NCBI GenBank assembly: GCA_017654935.2
Contig: CM065704.1
Location: 28,690,013-28,754,012, forward strand
Reading direction: 5' to 3'
Length of the DNA: 64,000 nt
DNA from: Phymorhynchus buccinoides
Taxonomy: Eukaryota; Mollusca; Gastropoda; Neogastropoda; Raphitomidae
In this document: in pieces, positions 10,761 through 20,359 of the stretch
How the letters are laid out: each line of letters begins with the position of its first letter
How positions within the stretch are numbered: the stretch's first letter is position 1
Program-made: the position numbers and the translations under genes
Notes under the pieces: generated by a model
What the model was told of the DNA's origin: nothing
Databases searched by the model: none
What the model saw: the letters and a program-made list of their open reading frames with translations, nothing else

Positions 10761-11226
10761 TTTTTTTTTGGGGGGGGCCTTATCTCCATGTTTGTCTACC
10801 GATTTATATGGAGTTTCTTTGTTTTTAAGAAGTGTGGCAACACATATTACAAAAACAAGAAAACCAACTGCTTTTTCTTTCAAATTTTCGCACGTCATAC
10901 GTATGTGAGTAGAGTGGGGTGGTTTTCTCATTCACTGATTCAGTCAGTTGCTGTCGCAGGCCTACTATACTAACTCACTGCAAGCGATGTAATTCGTCTG
11001 CTTTGTCAAAACTGTAAAACGATCATATCGCTTTTCTGTTTGTTCCATTTTCTTTTCTTCATTCTTCACCAAGTTCATGTCTGTTTAATTCTAAACGATG
11101 CAAGCATTCTCATTATATCTTGATTAAGTTTGCCAAACTACCCAACTAAATGGGGATGGTTCGTGGATTTCCGATTTGTACACTAGAACTAGCGTTTGCC
11201 TTACTAACAGGCTTTATTTGGTATTT

Positions 11227-11640
11227 GGTATATTCTAGTCACAGAGACTTATCTCTGTGAAATTCGGGCTGCTCTCCCCAGGAGAGTGCGTCGCCACAAG
11301 TGCAGCACCTACCCATTTTTGGGGTGGGGGCACAAGGTGAGGAGGGGGTGTGGGCACACATGGAAAACCTAGCTATCAATTTGGCCATACCAGGCAGCAG
11401 GATTTCTCCCTGTTCTTACCGACTTTCAACTGCCATGGGATTTTTACGTGCGTAAAGCGCACAGGTCAGACTAGCTTTAAGTCCCCACCCGAAGGACTGG
11501 ACGCTCATTTCCGATGATTTTCCTGTCGAATTAGAAAGAAATGGCGAGGCCAGGATTCGAACCCGGGTCACTCACGCTGCAGTCACGCATTGCATTTGGC
11601 AGGCGAAAGTCTTAACCACTATGCCACCTTTCTCCCTATA
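11227..11640 (-). mobile_element. tRNA-derived SINE, family 1, copy 2
   Basis: Reverse copy of 335-772. The minus strand shows B box GGGTTCGAATCC (complement near 11553-11565), then the body, then the module ending TATACCAAATACC at 11227. It is better preserved at the B box than copy 1. Confidence 0.9.
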
Positions 11641-12141
11641 CTGTCCATGAGTGGTGGAAATAATAGACGGCGAGCTCCACATCTCTTCTTACGGGGGATG
11701 GGTGAATGTGAATACTGCTATTATTTCAAACCATTGGAACAAATTCCTTCTAAGCTCTAGTGTGCAAATGCAAACTACTTTAAGTAACTGAAATAAGCCA
11801 ATGACTTCTTATCTGAAACGTCATCAGTTTATTTAGCAAAAATTCAAGAAACCATTTACAAGTTTATGAGCGAAACATAGATTCCTCTTTCTTTCTTTGA
11901 ACAGTCGGGTTTATTCATCATGTACCTGTCACTGCCAAGCAGCATTCATAAATATTACACAAAATAATGGAGAGAAAAACAACATCAAAACAGTAATGAA
12001 CTTACAAATTCATAGCTTTCGGTAAACATTCTAGACAGAATTTATAAACATACCAATTATTTGACTTACTTCCCTCCATTTTAACACAATAAACATAACC
12101 ATCAACATCTTTGCTTACTGCACAAACAAAGATCAACTTAC

Positions 12142-12163
12142 CTTCGTCATCACTGTCATGCTC
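12142..12163 (-). CDS. PTGES3: p23 22-nt microexon (EHDSDDE)
   Basis: Acceptor TTTTACAG and donor GTAAGT flank 22 nt reading Glu-His-Asp-Ser-Asp-Asp-Glu plus one G. It encodes part of the acidic tail, which in p23 contributes to passive chaperoning. Phase is 0 on entry and 1 on exit, matching both neighbours. Confidence 0.88.
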
Positions 12164-12796
12164 CTGTAAAAAAAAAAAAAAAAAGAGCGAGGAGTTATTA
12201 AATTCAGTCATAGTCGGCTTTTAAAACAAATTAAATATTTTTAAAAAAACATAGCCCTAGTCATTCGTTAATTCATCTAAAGTTCTGTCCAGAGGACCCT
12301 AATCTTTAATTCTAAGGTAAACTCAAAAAAGGTAAAAATGATGAAGCGACGCTTTATGTTGGAGTGTATACTACACTCTTGACATTTATCTGTATTCGTG
12401 GCATATGTTGTTGTTTTCGTTCCCCAGTTTAAACGCTCTGGGGGCCCACCCAGTGCCATGTGAACATTTCGCATGGCCTTAGGTGGGAAGATTACGTGCA
12501 TGGCTGCTTTTAAAGGGCCCCGCCACATCGGCGGCCATACTCCGACTTCAGGGGACGTGGCATAATCTTTTTAACGGACAGGCCGACAAACAAGCCACCA
12601 CCAACAGCAGAGTTAAGTGTAGCAGTCATGTTCCTCATTTGTTTCAAATAATTGGAAGGAAAAAGTGTTTAACTGAAACAAAGACTAGGGATATAATGTC
12701 TTTTTTGTGTGTGTGTGTGTGTTTTTAACCAAAGAATTACCTTCATCTATGATAACATCTGTCATTTCTTAAACTTAAACAGCACTTCAGGAACAC

Positions 12797-12815
12797 CCCC
12801 CCCCCCCCCCCCCCC
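12797..12815. repeat. Poly-C run
   Basis: About 19 consecutive C, in a p23 intron. Confidence 0.95.
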
Positions 12816-12936
12816 ACACAAAAACCAGAAGAAATAAAGAACAGAAAAGTAGTAAAAAACAATTTATGCATCAGGCTTTTTTTCTTTTCATTATTTTAGA
12901 TACAAATAGAATGCAGTTCATGGTGTTTTTAAAGTA

Positions 12937-13674
12937 CAGTGCAACCTCCCTATTAAGACCTTGCCTATTAAAGGTGCACCCTGAAGGATGAGTTTTTGCA
13001 AGAAACACGTCGAGATCAAAAGGAAAACACCCTTTACACCAGAGATCGCAACACTCACTTGGCTCTGGTTTCCTAGAAATCAAACCATCAATTCGGCGAT
13101 TCCTCCTTGGCGGAGGTGTTGGAAAAGTCAAATTCTTTCAGTGAAAGACAAGGCACTTTCTAATGGCCGCCTGAGTCAGACCAAATTGTTTGCACAAAAT
13201 TTCTACAATATATTACAAGCCTTCTTCTTTAATTTTGTTTAAGCTATTTTATACAGTTTACCAAAAAGTTTTGCTCACAACAAAAGAAATAGCTCCAATT
13301 TTTTCTTTCTACTGCACTACAAAGAAGAAAAAGCTTCAACCTCCGCCTCCACCCACCCCGTCCAAAATGGCTTCTCTCTCCGGCAACTCCGCCAAGGAGG
13401 AATCGCCGTTTTGACTTATAGGAAACCAAAGCAAAGTGAGTGTTCCGATCCTTGAAAAGGATGTCTTTCTGGTGATCTTGACGTGTTTCTTGCAAAAAAA
13501 CTCATCCATCAGGGTGCCCCTTTAACACTCCCTCTAAGATATGACCCAAAACTTTTCACAGAATTTTTCCCCTTTCATATCCGGAGTGTCCACCTCCCTA
13601 TTAAGACCCCTCGCTAACAAGACCTTTTTTAGGGGGGCTGAATTTTCCAGATCTTAGTAGGGAAGGTTCCACTG
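12937..13674. mobile_element. Composite element: pogo-like ends around a TTAA-type MITE, copy 2
   Basis: TA-flanked ends CAGTGCAACCTCCC and GGAAGGTTCCACTG, both followed or preceded by TA. Inside, at 12968-13525, lies the GGTGCACCCTGAAGG element, in the same place and orientation as in 4628-5298. Confidence 0.82.
12968..13525. mobile_element. MITE, GGGGCACCCTGACGG family, copy 2 (inner)
   Basis: TTAA at both ends. Long inverted arms include GAAACACGTCGAGATCA on the left and its complement TGATCTTGACGTGTTTC on the right. Confidence 0.85.
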
Positions 13675-13698
13675 TAAAAGTACAAACGTTTTACTGAC

Positions 13699-13761
13699 CT
13701 CCTCGGCAGCAGCCCCTGGGTCAAACTCTCCCCCTTTCAGGCCCCCCATGGAGTTCATCAT
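13699..13761 (-). CDS. PTGES3: p23 exon (MMNSMGGLKGGEFDPGAAAEE)
   Basis: Acceptor CTCTTCAG and donor GTCAGT enclose 21 codons in phase 0. The MMNSMGG segment corresponds to the MMNNMGG segment that follows the CS domain in known p23. The glycine- and acid-rich remainder leads into the acidic tail. The right edge of the composite element 12937-13674 lies only 24 bp downstream of the donor. Confidence 0.92.
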
Positions 13762-13861
13762 CTGAAGAGCAACAACGTTGGACCATCAAATATCAATGAT
13801 TAACAACAATCGCCTATGCTTGTGCATGTAAAAATGTGCGCAGAAACATACTTGAGTAAAT

Positions 13862-14440
13862 CAGGCATGGTAGTGGGGGCAAAGTGGTTTTCAAGGAAAA
13901 TGGCCGGGGGTCCAGGGGGCCGAAGAAAATTCGGTAATGGTCAAGATGTGCCACCCCCCCTACATTTCTCGGTTAAATGTATTTTTCCCTTTTTGCCTTT
14001 CTTACCATACATAAAGCTGTATTTTATTAACCTTTTTAGCTCATAACCTTTTTGGAATACCAACCCTATCCCTAGCCCTACCCACCACTCTATAAGACGG
14101 AAAAACGCAACGAATCACAACTGTGACAAATCGCGGTGTACTGCAGTACATAGTGGGGGGTAGGGTTAGGTTTAGGGCTAGGGTTAGGGTTAGTATTCCA
14201 AAAAGAGAATTAGCTGAAAATGTTCATAAAATACAGCTTTATGTATGGTAAGGCAAAAACGGAAAAATACAATTAACCGAGAAATGTAGGGGGTGTGGCA
14301 CATCTTTACATTTACCCAAAATTCAATAAATGAGAGTGAAATTTTCACTTTTTCATGCCATTTCAATGCATTTTAAAAAATAATTTCGTTTCAAACTGTT
14401 TCGCGGATTTTCCGCGATTCGCGGAGGTCTACCATGCCTG
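13862..14440. mobile_element. CAGGCATGGTAG element with a second element inside
   Basis: Termini CAGGCATGGTAG / CTACCATGCCTG with target duplication GTAAAT (13856-13861 and 14441-14446). Subtracting the nested element at 13933-14317 leaves about 190 bp, matching the uninterrupted copy at 58093-58280. Confidence 0.88.
13933..14317. mobile_element. Nested long-armed inverted-repeat MITE
   Basis: Arms of about 150 bp (AAGATGTGCCACCCCCC, CATACATAAAGCTGTATTTT and their complements) surround a loop containing TTAGGG-like stretches. It is flanked by the 7-bp duplication AAAATTC at 13926-13932 and 14318-14324, showing a clean insertion. Confidence 0.88.
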
Positions 14441-14473
14441 GTAAATACACTTTCCGACTCTGGTGTGTTCATG

Positions 14474-14725
14474 TTAAGCGTAGTTCCTTCTCAGAGTCAA
14501 TCAAAAATAAAAGGAAAATAACAAAAAGGAAAGAAAATATACTTGGGGAAATTTTCAGCCAGCTTACTGCTGGTCTTCGTCAACCCACACTGGGTCAGAA
14601 GTCTGGGGGCTGTTGGTGTCACCCCTTGAGGTTTTTTCTCGAACATTTCCCAAGTATGTTTTCTTTCCTTTCCTTTTTACTTTTCCTTTTATTTTTGATT
14701 GACTCTGAGAAGGAACTACGCTTAA
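14474..14725. mobile_element. TTAA-flanked MITE with GCGTAGTTCC ends
   Basis: TTAA plus GCGTAGTTCCTTCTCAGAG on the left and the complement plus TTAA on the right; the arms are about 85 bp. A single copy in this window. Confidence 0.82.
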
Positions 14726-14877
14726 CAAGAAACATACTTGTAAAATCAGGCATTGGGAATTGGCCAAAGTGCTTTGGGAGTGCAAAGGCCAGGGTCTAGG
14801 GCCAACGCCCTGGTGGCAGGCACAGGGGAGCAAATCTTCCCGGCCCCAAAAAATAATTTTGTATGTTTGAAGCACAC

Positions 14878-14915
14878 GTAAAGCGCACGGGTCAGACTAG
14901 CTTTAAGGGTACGTA
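14878..14915 (-). repeat. Short fragment of SINE family 1
   Basis: GTAAAGCGCACGGGTCAGAC then TAGCTTTAAG matches the body of 11227-11640. Confidence 0.65.
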
Positions 14916-15130
14916 CATATACATGCGGAGATTATGTGCGGAAACCTGTAAATAAGTAAAAGAAAGAAGGGAAAAGATTTGCGCACGTGTCCGGATTTCC
15001 CCTAATCCGTAAATGTTTGCCCTTCTTTCTTTCACGTCTTTACGGATTGCGCGTCGGATTTCCGCATGAACAGTGTACGAAGCCGAAGGACTCGACGTCT
15101 GCCACCTTTCTTTCCGAGTAGTAGAGGAGG

Positions 15131-15540
15131 CAATAGACGATTTTCGAAAAAAAAACTAGGGGAGAGCACTTCGTGAAAATTACAGTTGATTACCTCAACT
15201 TACTCGGTCAAAACAATAGCAACCATGGCGGCGAAGCTTGAAACCGCAGGATGCCAGTCAATGCTTTGCAAACATTTTTTTTTAGAAAAATAAGGGGCCA
15301 CACAAAGGGCTACAAAGTGATAGCACTTGCAAACTGTGACGTAAAAATATAAATTACATCAATTTTAGAATGACGCACTGCGTTCTACATGCAGTGTGTA
15401 TCCTCAAACACACGAAGCGAGGGCTGGGGATTTACCTGATGGTAGAGTAGCTTCCCCTGTTTGACTGATTGAATTGGGCGAGATCACTCCCACACACCAT
15501 GAAATTACTCCCCTAAATTATTTCCGAACAATTCCTATTG
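15131..15540. mobile_element. Inverted-repeat element CAATAGAC...CCTATTG, copy 1
   Basis: About 410 bp, matched along its whole length by 59577-59996 in the same orientation. The ends CAATAGACGATTTTCG and CGAACAATTCCTATTG are imperfect inverted repeats. The ATGGCGGCGAAGCTTGAAAC inside is repeat sequence, not a gene start. Confidence 0.8.
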
Positions 15541-15569
15541 TGGCATCGTAATCATGAGTACGGCTTAAC

Positions 15570-15945
15570 TCTTCTAGCGCCATGCATTTTGAGACATTCT
15601 TGGTATTAAACATTTTATTTCTTCTTCATACATTTACAAATAACATTCATATATATATGTATGCATGCTTCAACATTCATGTATAATAAACAGTGATTAC
15701 CTGTAAATAAAGATGAATAAAACATAAAAAAAAGTTATTTTGATACATTTTTGGTTGTCGGTTGCATCTCAACCTACAGGAGGGGAGGAACTTTCTTTTT
15801 CTTTTGAGTGCATGCGTTGCTTTAACGGAAGGAACGGTCACGTCAGCTCTAAAACTAGACAAACGCATGGCAGGGTAATTGGCAGTGAATGTCTTTGCAT
15901 TCGGTGGGAGTGTAGAGTGATGTTTTGGGTGAATGCATGGGTGCT
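15570..15945. repeat. TAGCGCCATG repeat, copy 1 (interrupted)
   Basis: Shares TCTAGCGCCATG, GTTGCATCTCAACC, TGCGTTGCTTTAAC and GAATGTCTTTGCATT with 20765-20965. About 150 bp (15605-15755) is extra in this copy. Confidence 0.7.
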
Positions 15946-16056
15946 CCTGGGAAATAAAAAAAATCCTGCCCCGGCGGAGTGCAGGGGCAGCGCATGCACA
16001 CACATTTACTGCTCTTTTTTCACCCCTCTAGAGTAGTACAAGTGCTACATCCCTTT

Positions 16057-16185
16057 GGATGGAAGTTCAGTTTAACGTCGCGTATCGGCTTTCGCCATGT
16101 ACGACGGGCTGAACAAACCAACCAGGGTATAAACAAAAATTTATATTCCCGAATCACTGTCTTAGCCAAAAGGCCGAGAAGCGAT
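16057..16185 (-). mobile_element. U2 snRNA-headed SINE, copy B
   Basis: On the minus strand the element begins at 16185 with ATCGCTTCTCGGCCTTTTGG and CTAAGA, identical to the first 26 nt of U2 snRNA. It then leaves U2 and continues with a body (CCCTGGTTGGTTTGTTCAGC, CGATACGCGACGTTAAAC) ending CTTCCATCC. CAAAGGG is present at both flanks as a 7-bp target duplication. There is no poly-A tail. Copy A at 18174-18302 has the same length and I count four differences. It lies in sense orientation in a p23 intron. Confidence 0.9.
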
Positions 16186-16636
16186 CCCTTTGAACAGAGC
16201 AAATGCTTATATAGGCCCTTTTTATTGTACAAGTGTGTGTAAGAAAATCGTTGCATCTCAAATTCTCATAATCCTCCGACGCCGGCTGTAGGCAATTTAA
16301 AAATCCTGTAATTCAGGACATCCTGCAAGGAGGAGCAGCCATGCGAATGTATTCGCACATGGTACATTCTCCCATAGAAGAGTAAAACAGTTAAGAAAGG
16401 TCGTAAGTAGCCTGTAAATTAGACTAGTTATTTGTCCAGTTTACATGTTACTACCCATGTTAACTTTTTAAGATGCACTCATGATAAAGTACAAGGAGTA
16501 TAAAACAATAATAAAATACAGTACAAACCTGAAAGCTAAAGAACAAGTGTCCAACACTTTTAAATCTCATCAACAGAGGTCTCTGGGGGTGTCAACCCAG
16601 CAGAAACATGGCTAATGCTTTCAGCTGTGCACTCAC

Positions 16637-16735
16637 TTCGTCGATGTTGAAGTCTGGGGTCATGGTATCCGTGTTCATATCTTCGGAATCGCTTTCGTCC
16701 TGCCACTTGTTGAAGTCTGTTTTCACAAAATGGAA
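16637..16735 (-). CDS. PTGES3: p23 exon (FHFVKTDFNKWQDESDSEDM...)
   Basis: Acceptor TTTTTTTTCCAG, donor GTGAGT, 33 codons in phase 0. FVKTDFNKWQDESDSEDM aligns with the WLSVDFNNWKDWEDDSDEDM stretch of human p23. This ends the CS domain and begins the flexible acidic part. The first residues follow directly on the WPRLTKEKKK of the previous exon. Confidence 0.93.
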
Positions 16736-17195
16736 CTGGAAAAAAACAAAATTACAAGAAAGCATCAGCAAAGCAGTAGTTGAGTAAATACAAAGCAGCA
16801 TTTATTTTTAAATGAGCAATTATTTGAAAAATTTAAATAAATATTAGACACCATGATCAATATTTTACAGCGATACTGTTCCCCCCAGACTGAACTCCCT
16901 GTACCGTAGTTATATAGCTATAATGTGACCAATATTATTACTGTAGTAATAATATAGTAGAAAATTATAACAACAAAATCAGACTTTTGTGTAAAAACAT
17001 TTTTGGGGTGCACTTTATAATAAATGTCCTTTTTTTTTCTCATAAAATATGGTACTCTGCAAAAAAATCTGCATCTAAAAATGAAATAAAAACCAGAAAA
17101 GAGGGGATTTAATGTAGGCAGCTAGTCCAAGAAATTTCTATTGAAGTTGAACAGCAAGGAAATATGTTGCTCGCTTCACTCAACAACAGGATGAG

Positions 17196-17713
17196 GAAGG
17201 GGTGGGGGCGGGCTTGGGAAACCTGGCTATCAATTTGGTCATACCAGGCAGCAGGATTTCTCCCTGCTCTTACTGACTTTTAACAGTTGTGGGATTTTTA
17301 CGTGCATAAAGCGCATGGGTCAGTCTAGCTTTAACCCTTTCACCGCCAACGTCGCATTTTTGCACCACAATGATTTAACACCCATGTCACTAAAAGGCAT
17401 CAAATCAGGGTCTGTTATCCAAAGACCCTGTTCTCTTAATTTTGGTAGGTAAGGGTAGGCCTTACTTTAAATATGTCACAGAAGAATCCCCAATATTACA
17501 GACAGATTTTTGTCTCTACCCAGGTAAGTTTAATGGAAATGTTTTGCTGAAAAATGGCTGGCGGTGAAAGGGTTAAGTCCTAATACTCAGGACTCGATGT
17601 TCATTTAGATTTTCCCATCGAACTAGAAAGAAAAGGCAAGGCCCAGAATCGAACCCGGGTCATTCACGCATAAAAATTGGCAGGCGAAAATCTTAACCAC
17701 TGTGCCACCTTCC
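17196..17713 (-). mobile_element. tRNA-derived SINE, family 1, copy 3, split by a MITE
   Basis: Minus-strand copy with B box complement near 17650-17662 (GAATCGAACCCGGG on plus). The body is broken at its TTAA by the MITE 17331-17576. The last 3' module seen in copies 1 and 2 is missing. Confidence 0.85.
17331..17576. mobile_element. TTAA-flanked MITE, CCCTTTCACCGCC family, copy 2
   Basis: Inserted into the SINE 17196-17713. The intact SINE at 11.4 kb reads TAGCTTTAAGTCC where this copy reads TAGCTTTAA-element-TTAAGTCC, which proves a TTAA duplication. Confidence 0.95.
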
Positions 17714-17723
17714 TTCCTTATTG

Positions 17724-17969
17724 TTAACCCTTCGCCGCCAACTATTTTAAAGTAAAAAATACCATTAAACTTAACTGGTAAGAGAAAAACAATTATCTGC
17801 ACTATTGGGAATTCCTCTATGACATGTGTAACATTAGGCCTAGATCTTTACCTCCCAAAATTAAGAAAGTAGGGTCTTTGGATAAGAGGCCTTGATTTGA
17901 TGCCTTTTATTGACATGAGTATTAATCCATTGTGGTGAGTAAATGCGATGTTGGCGGTGAAAGGGTTAA
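17724..17969. mobile_element. TTAA-flanked MITE, CCCTTTCACCGCC family, copy 3
   Basis: Opposite orientation to copy 2. Its right TTAA (17966-17969) is also the left TTAA of the next MITE. Confidence 0.9.
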
Positions 17970-18452
17970 CTCATTCGCATCGCAACGATTTTGAATTATT
18001 AAAAAAATTCACAAATCACTCCAGCCATACACACAAACAAAACATACATAAACAAAAGGAGAAATGAAAGAAGATTACGGGTTTTTACTTCAGGTTGAGA
18101 CATACATCAATTGGTTTCCCCCACAACAAACCACTACAAAAGCAAAGTCAGAGGCAAAATTATGAAGATTCTGATCGCTTCTCGGCCTTTTGGCTAAGAC
18201 AGTGATTCAGGAACATAAATTTTTGTTTATACCCTGGTTGGTTTGTTCAGCCCGTCGTACATGACGAAAGCCGATACGCGACGTTAAACAGAACTTCCAT
18301 CCAAAATTATGATATAAGGGAGCGAATCGAGTTTAGAAGTGACCAAGGTATGGTGGGCACACAGATTTACTTCCCTTGAAGCAAACGCATCAAATTGACA
18401 GCTATCTATTAATTCTGCACATTATATGGCTGGAACGACTTGAATGAGTTAA
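17966..18452. mobile_element. TTAA-flanked MITE, CTCATTYGC family, copy 2
   Basis: TTAACTCATTCGCATCGC to GACTTGAATGAGTTAA. Contains the U2-headed SINE at 18174-18302. Paralogue of 8976-9587. Confidence 0.88.
18174..18302 (+). mobile_element. U2 snRNA-headed SINE, copy A
   Basis: Begins with the same 26-nt U2 5' end as copy B, then the same body and end (GCGACGTTAAAC, CTTCCATCC). AAAATTATGA (or CAAAATTATGA) flanks it, at 18159-18168 before an extra AGATTCTG and directly after the element at 18303-18312. The host MITE paralogue reads GAGGCAAAATTGTGGTCTAA near 9450 without any insert, giving the empty site. Antisense to p23. Confidence 0.92.
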
Positions 18453-18796
18453 TGGTTCCCCCCCACCTGCGTGCGCATCTCGACCATTCCAACGGAAGTG
18501 TCACCATCTTAGTCCTTATTTGTGTGTAAACAAAGTGAAAATGTTATCTAAACGTGTAAAGAAAACATCCAGATGTCATAAATACAGTTTAAATAAGTTT
18601 CGAATTGGAACAGCCAAATACGCAGCATCGATCTGGCATTTTTCAAAAAAAGTTACTGACTAAGATGGCGGTCTCCCATAATATGGCGCTCCTTGTGGCC
18701 AGATATGATGACATGTGGGTACCAGCCATACAGACAAGCATGCCTTTTCTGCATACATGTATACATGCGTGCATGCTAACACCAGTGAAGCCCTAC

Positions 18797-18898
18797 CTTT
18801 TTCTTTTCTTTGGTGAGGCGGGGCCAAAAGCCTGCACTCTGCTCTGTCTTCATCAGGGTGAACATGGTGTGGCGACTGTTGGTCACGCTCTTCGACTT
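18797..18898 (-). CDS. PTGES3: p23 exon (KSKSVTNSRHTMF...WPRLTKEKKK)
   Basis: Acceptor TTTTGTGCAG, donor GTAGGG, 34 codons in phase 0. It carries the most diagnostic p23 block, SAGFWPRLTKEKKK, corresponding to SGQSWPRLTKERAK in human p23. In p23 this segment closes the CS sandwich and contributes to the Hsp90-binding side. No internal stops. Confidence 0.95.
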
Positions 18899-19383
18899 CT
18901 GCACAAAACACGCATCCAATGAGAAAGAAATCGCTGTCTGTTAACCAAACAAAAGACTTCATAGATTTGATATCCAAACAAAAAAAAGGATTGGAAAGAT
19001 GGGGTGGGGAGGGGAGGGACCTGTGAAAAAAAAGAACGAAAATCAGCAAATGTAATCTGGCTTTGGTTCTACAAACAAAGAAAACCAGCTACTCCATCAA
19101 AAATTAATTAAAAAAAACATAAAAAAAACACGGTTTGTTTTAAGCAGACGTATTGTCGTCATAATCATCAAAACGATGAAGTTGTCCTCATAAGAAGATG
19201 ATGCTAAGAAAGTACAACCTGTTCCCATTGATGATGTCATAACTTATGATGTCATAAGCCTGGGATGATGGTTTTGGGCTTAGATAAGCCAGAAAGGATA
19301 TATCTCTAGACCATTTTCTCAGATTGAGTCTAACAGATGTTTTAAACTTTATAATAAAAAAAATGATAATTTCTATGTTTTCC

Positions 19384-19403
19384 TCTGGCAGTGAAGGGGT
19401 TAA
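19384..19403. repeat. End remnant of the CCCTTTCACCGCC MITE
   Basis: TCTGGCAGTGAAGGGGTTAA resembles the right terminus of the family, but no matching body is visible to its left. Confidence 0.35.
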
Positions 19404-19436
19404 TACTAAGAATAATAGACTTTTCGTCTGACATAC

Positions 19437-19506
19437 CTCTGGGTCGATTTCTCCATACAGTTCTAATGTGACCTCATGTTCCAAGTTCTCAGTGCCACCT
19501 TTTCCC
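19437..19506 (-). CDS. PTGES3: p23 exon (GKGGTENLEHEVTLELYGEIDPE)
   Basis: Acceptor TTTTTCAG, donor GTATGT, 70 nt. The first G completes the Lys codon begun in the preceding exon (AA|G); 23 codons follow and end in phase 0. It corresponds to beta strands of the CS domain (human SCLGGSDNFKHLNEIDLF region). Confidence 0.93.
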
Positions 19507-19769
19507 CTGAAAAATGCAGTGCAAAGCAATTGTTCATACAAATCATCTTTAACAATAAAATCAATAATCACATACTGTACATGCATGCAGGTATGCACGC
19601 GCACGCACACACACACTTTTTTTCTTATCCATGAAAGCGTTTATGGGTGAAAGTAAAACATTCTCTCAATCCTGAAATGACACGTTTCACTGTTCTCTGA
19701 ACTTTCCCAATCCTGAAGTGGTGATAATAATGTCCAACGTGTGTGTGCCTGTGTAAACAGGATGGGTAG

Positions 19770-19987
19770 CAGGGCTCCCAGGGACCCCCATCTGGGGGTC
19801 TATGAAGCACTAAAATTCCACAGGACCGTCTAAAAGAATGTGCAGGGGGTCCCAGGGATGCACTAGAAAAATTATTTTCAGCATTTGCAATGCTACTGGG
19901 ACCCTCTATCCCGCCTCTAGGACCCTCTATACTGTGAGTAAAGGAGTCCCTGGGACCCCTTGTTTTACGGGATGATTGGGAGCCCTG
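19770..19987. mobile_element. hAT-like MITE, CAGGGCTCCCA ends
   Basis: Inverted ends CAGGGCTCCCA / TTGGGAGCCCTG, flanked by GGGTAG on both sides. The interior repeats GGGACCC-type motifs. It lies in the p23 intron upstream of exon 19437. Confidence 0.75.
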
Positions 19988-20359
19988 GGGTAGGGATAGT
20001 GTTATAAATGCATTATATCTATCATACTGTTTTGTGATCAGTTTTGCCAGATTTGAATGATTTTATAAGGCCGTGGTTTCAGATGACAAGATGGCCAATC
20101 CTGAAGACTCTTTCTATCAGCTTTGTCAATCCTGATTTCAGGAGCATGCCTGAATTACTACCCATGCACATTTACCAAATCAAATCAATTCAAATGACAC
20201 TCCCTTATTCCTCTTCAATCTGTTCTATGAGCTACACAATCCCATACTCTCTGAAGGATGTGTTAGCAAAACTGTGCAACAATGCTCTCACAATAACAAC
20301 CAGTAATTTGTAAACTAAAAAAACTTTCGCTTTCAACTGTAGCTTTTCAGAGATCTCAT

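Noticed and set aside
15217..15260. ATGGCGGCGAAGCTTGAAAC as a gene start
   Set aside because: It lies inside a repeated inverted-repeat element also present at 59577-59996, where the start is altered.
18174..18302. Functional U2 snRNA gene
   Set aside because: Only the first 26 nt match; the branch-site pairing region, Sm site and 3' stem loops of U2 are absent.
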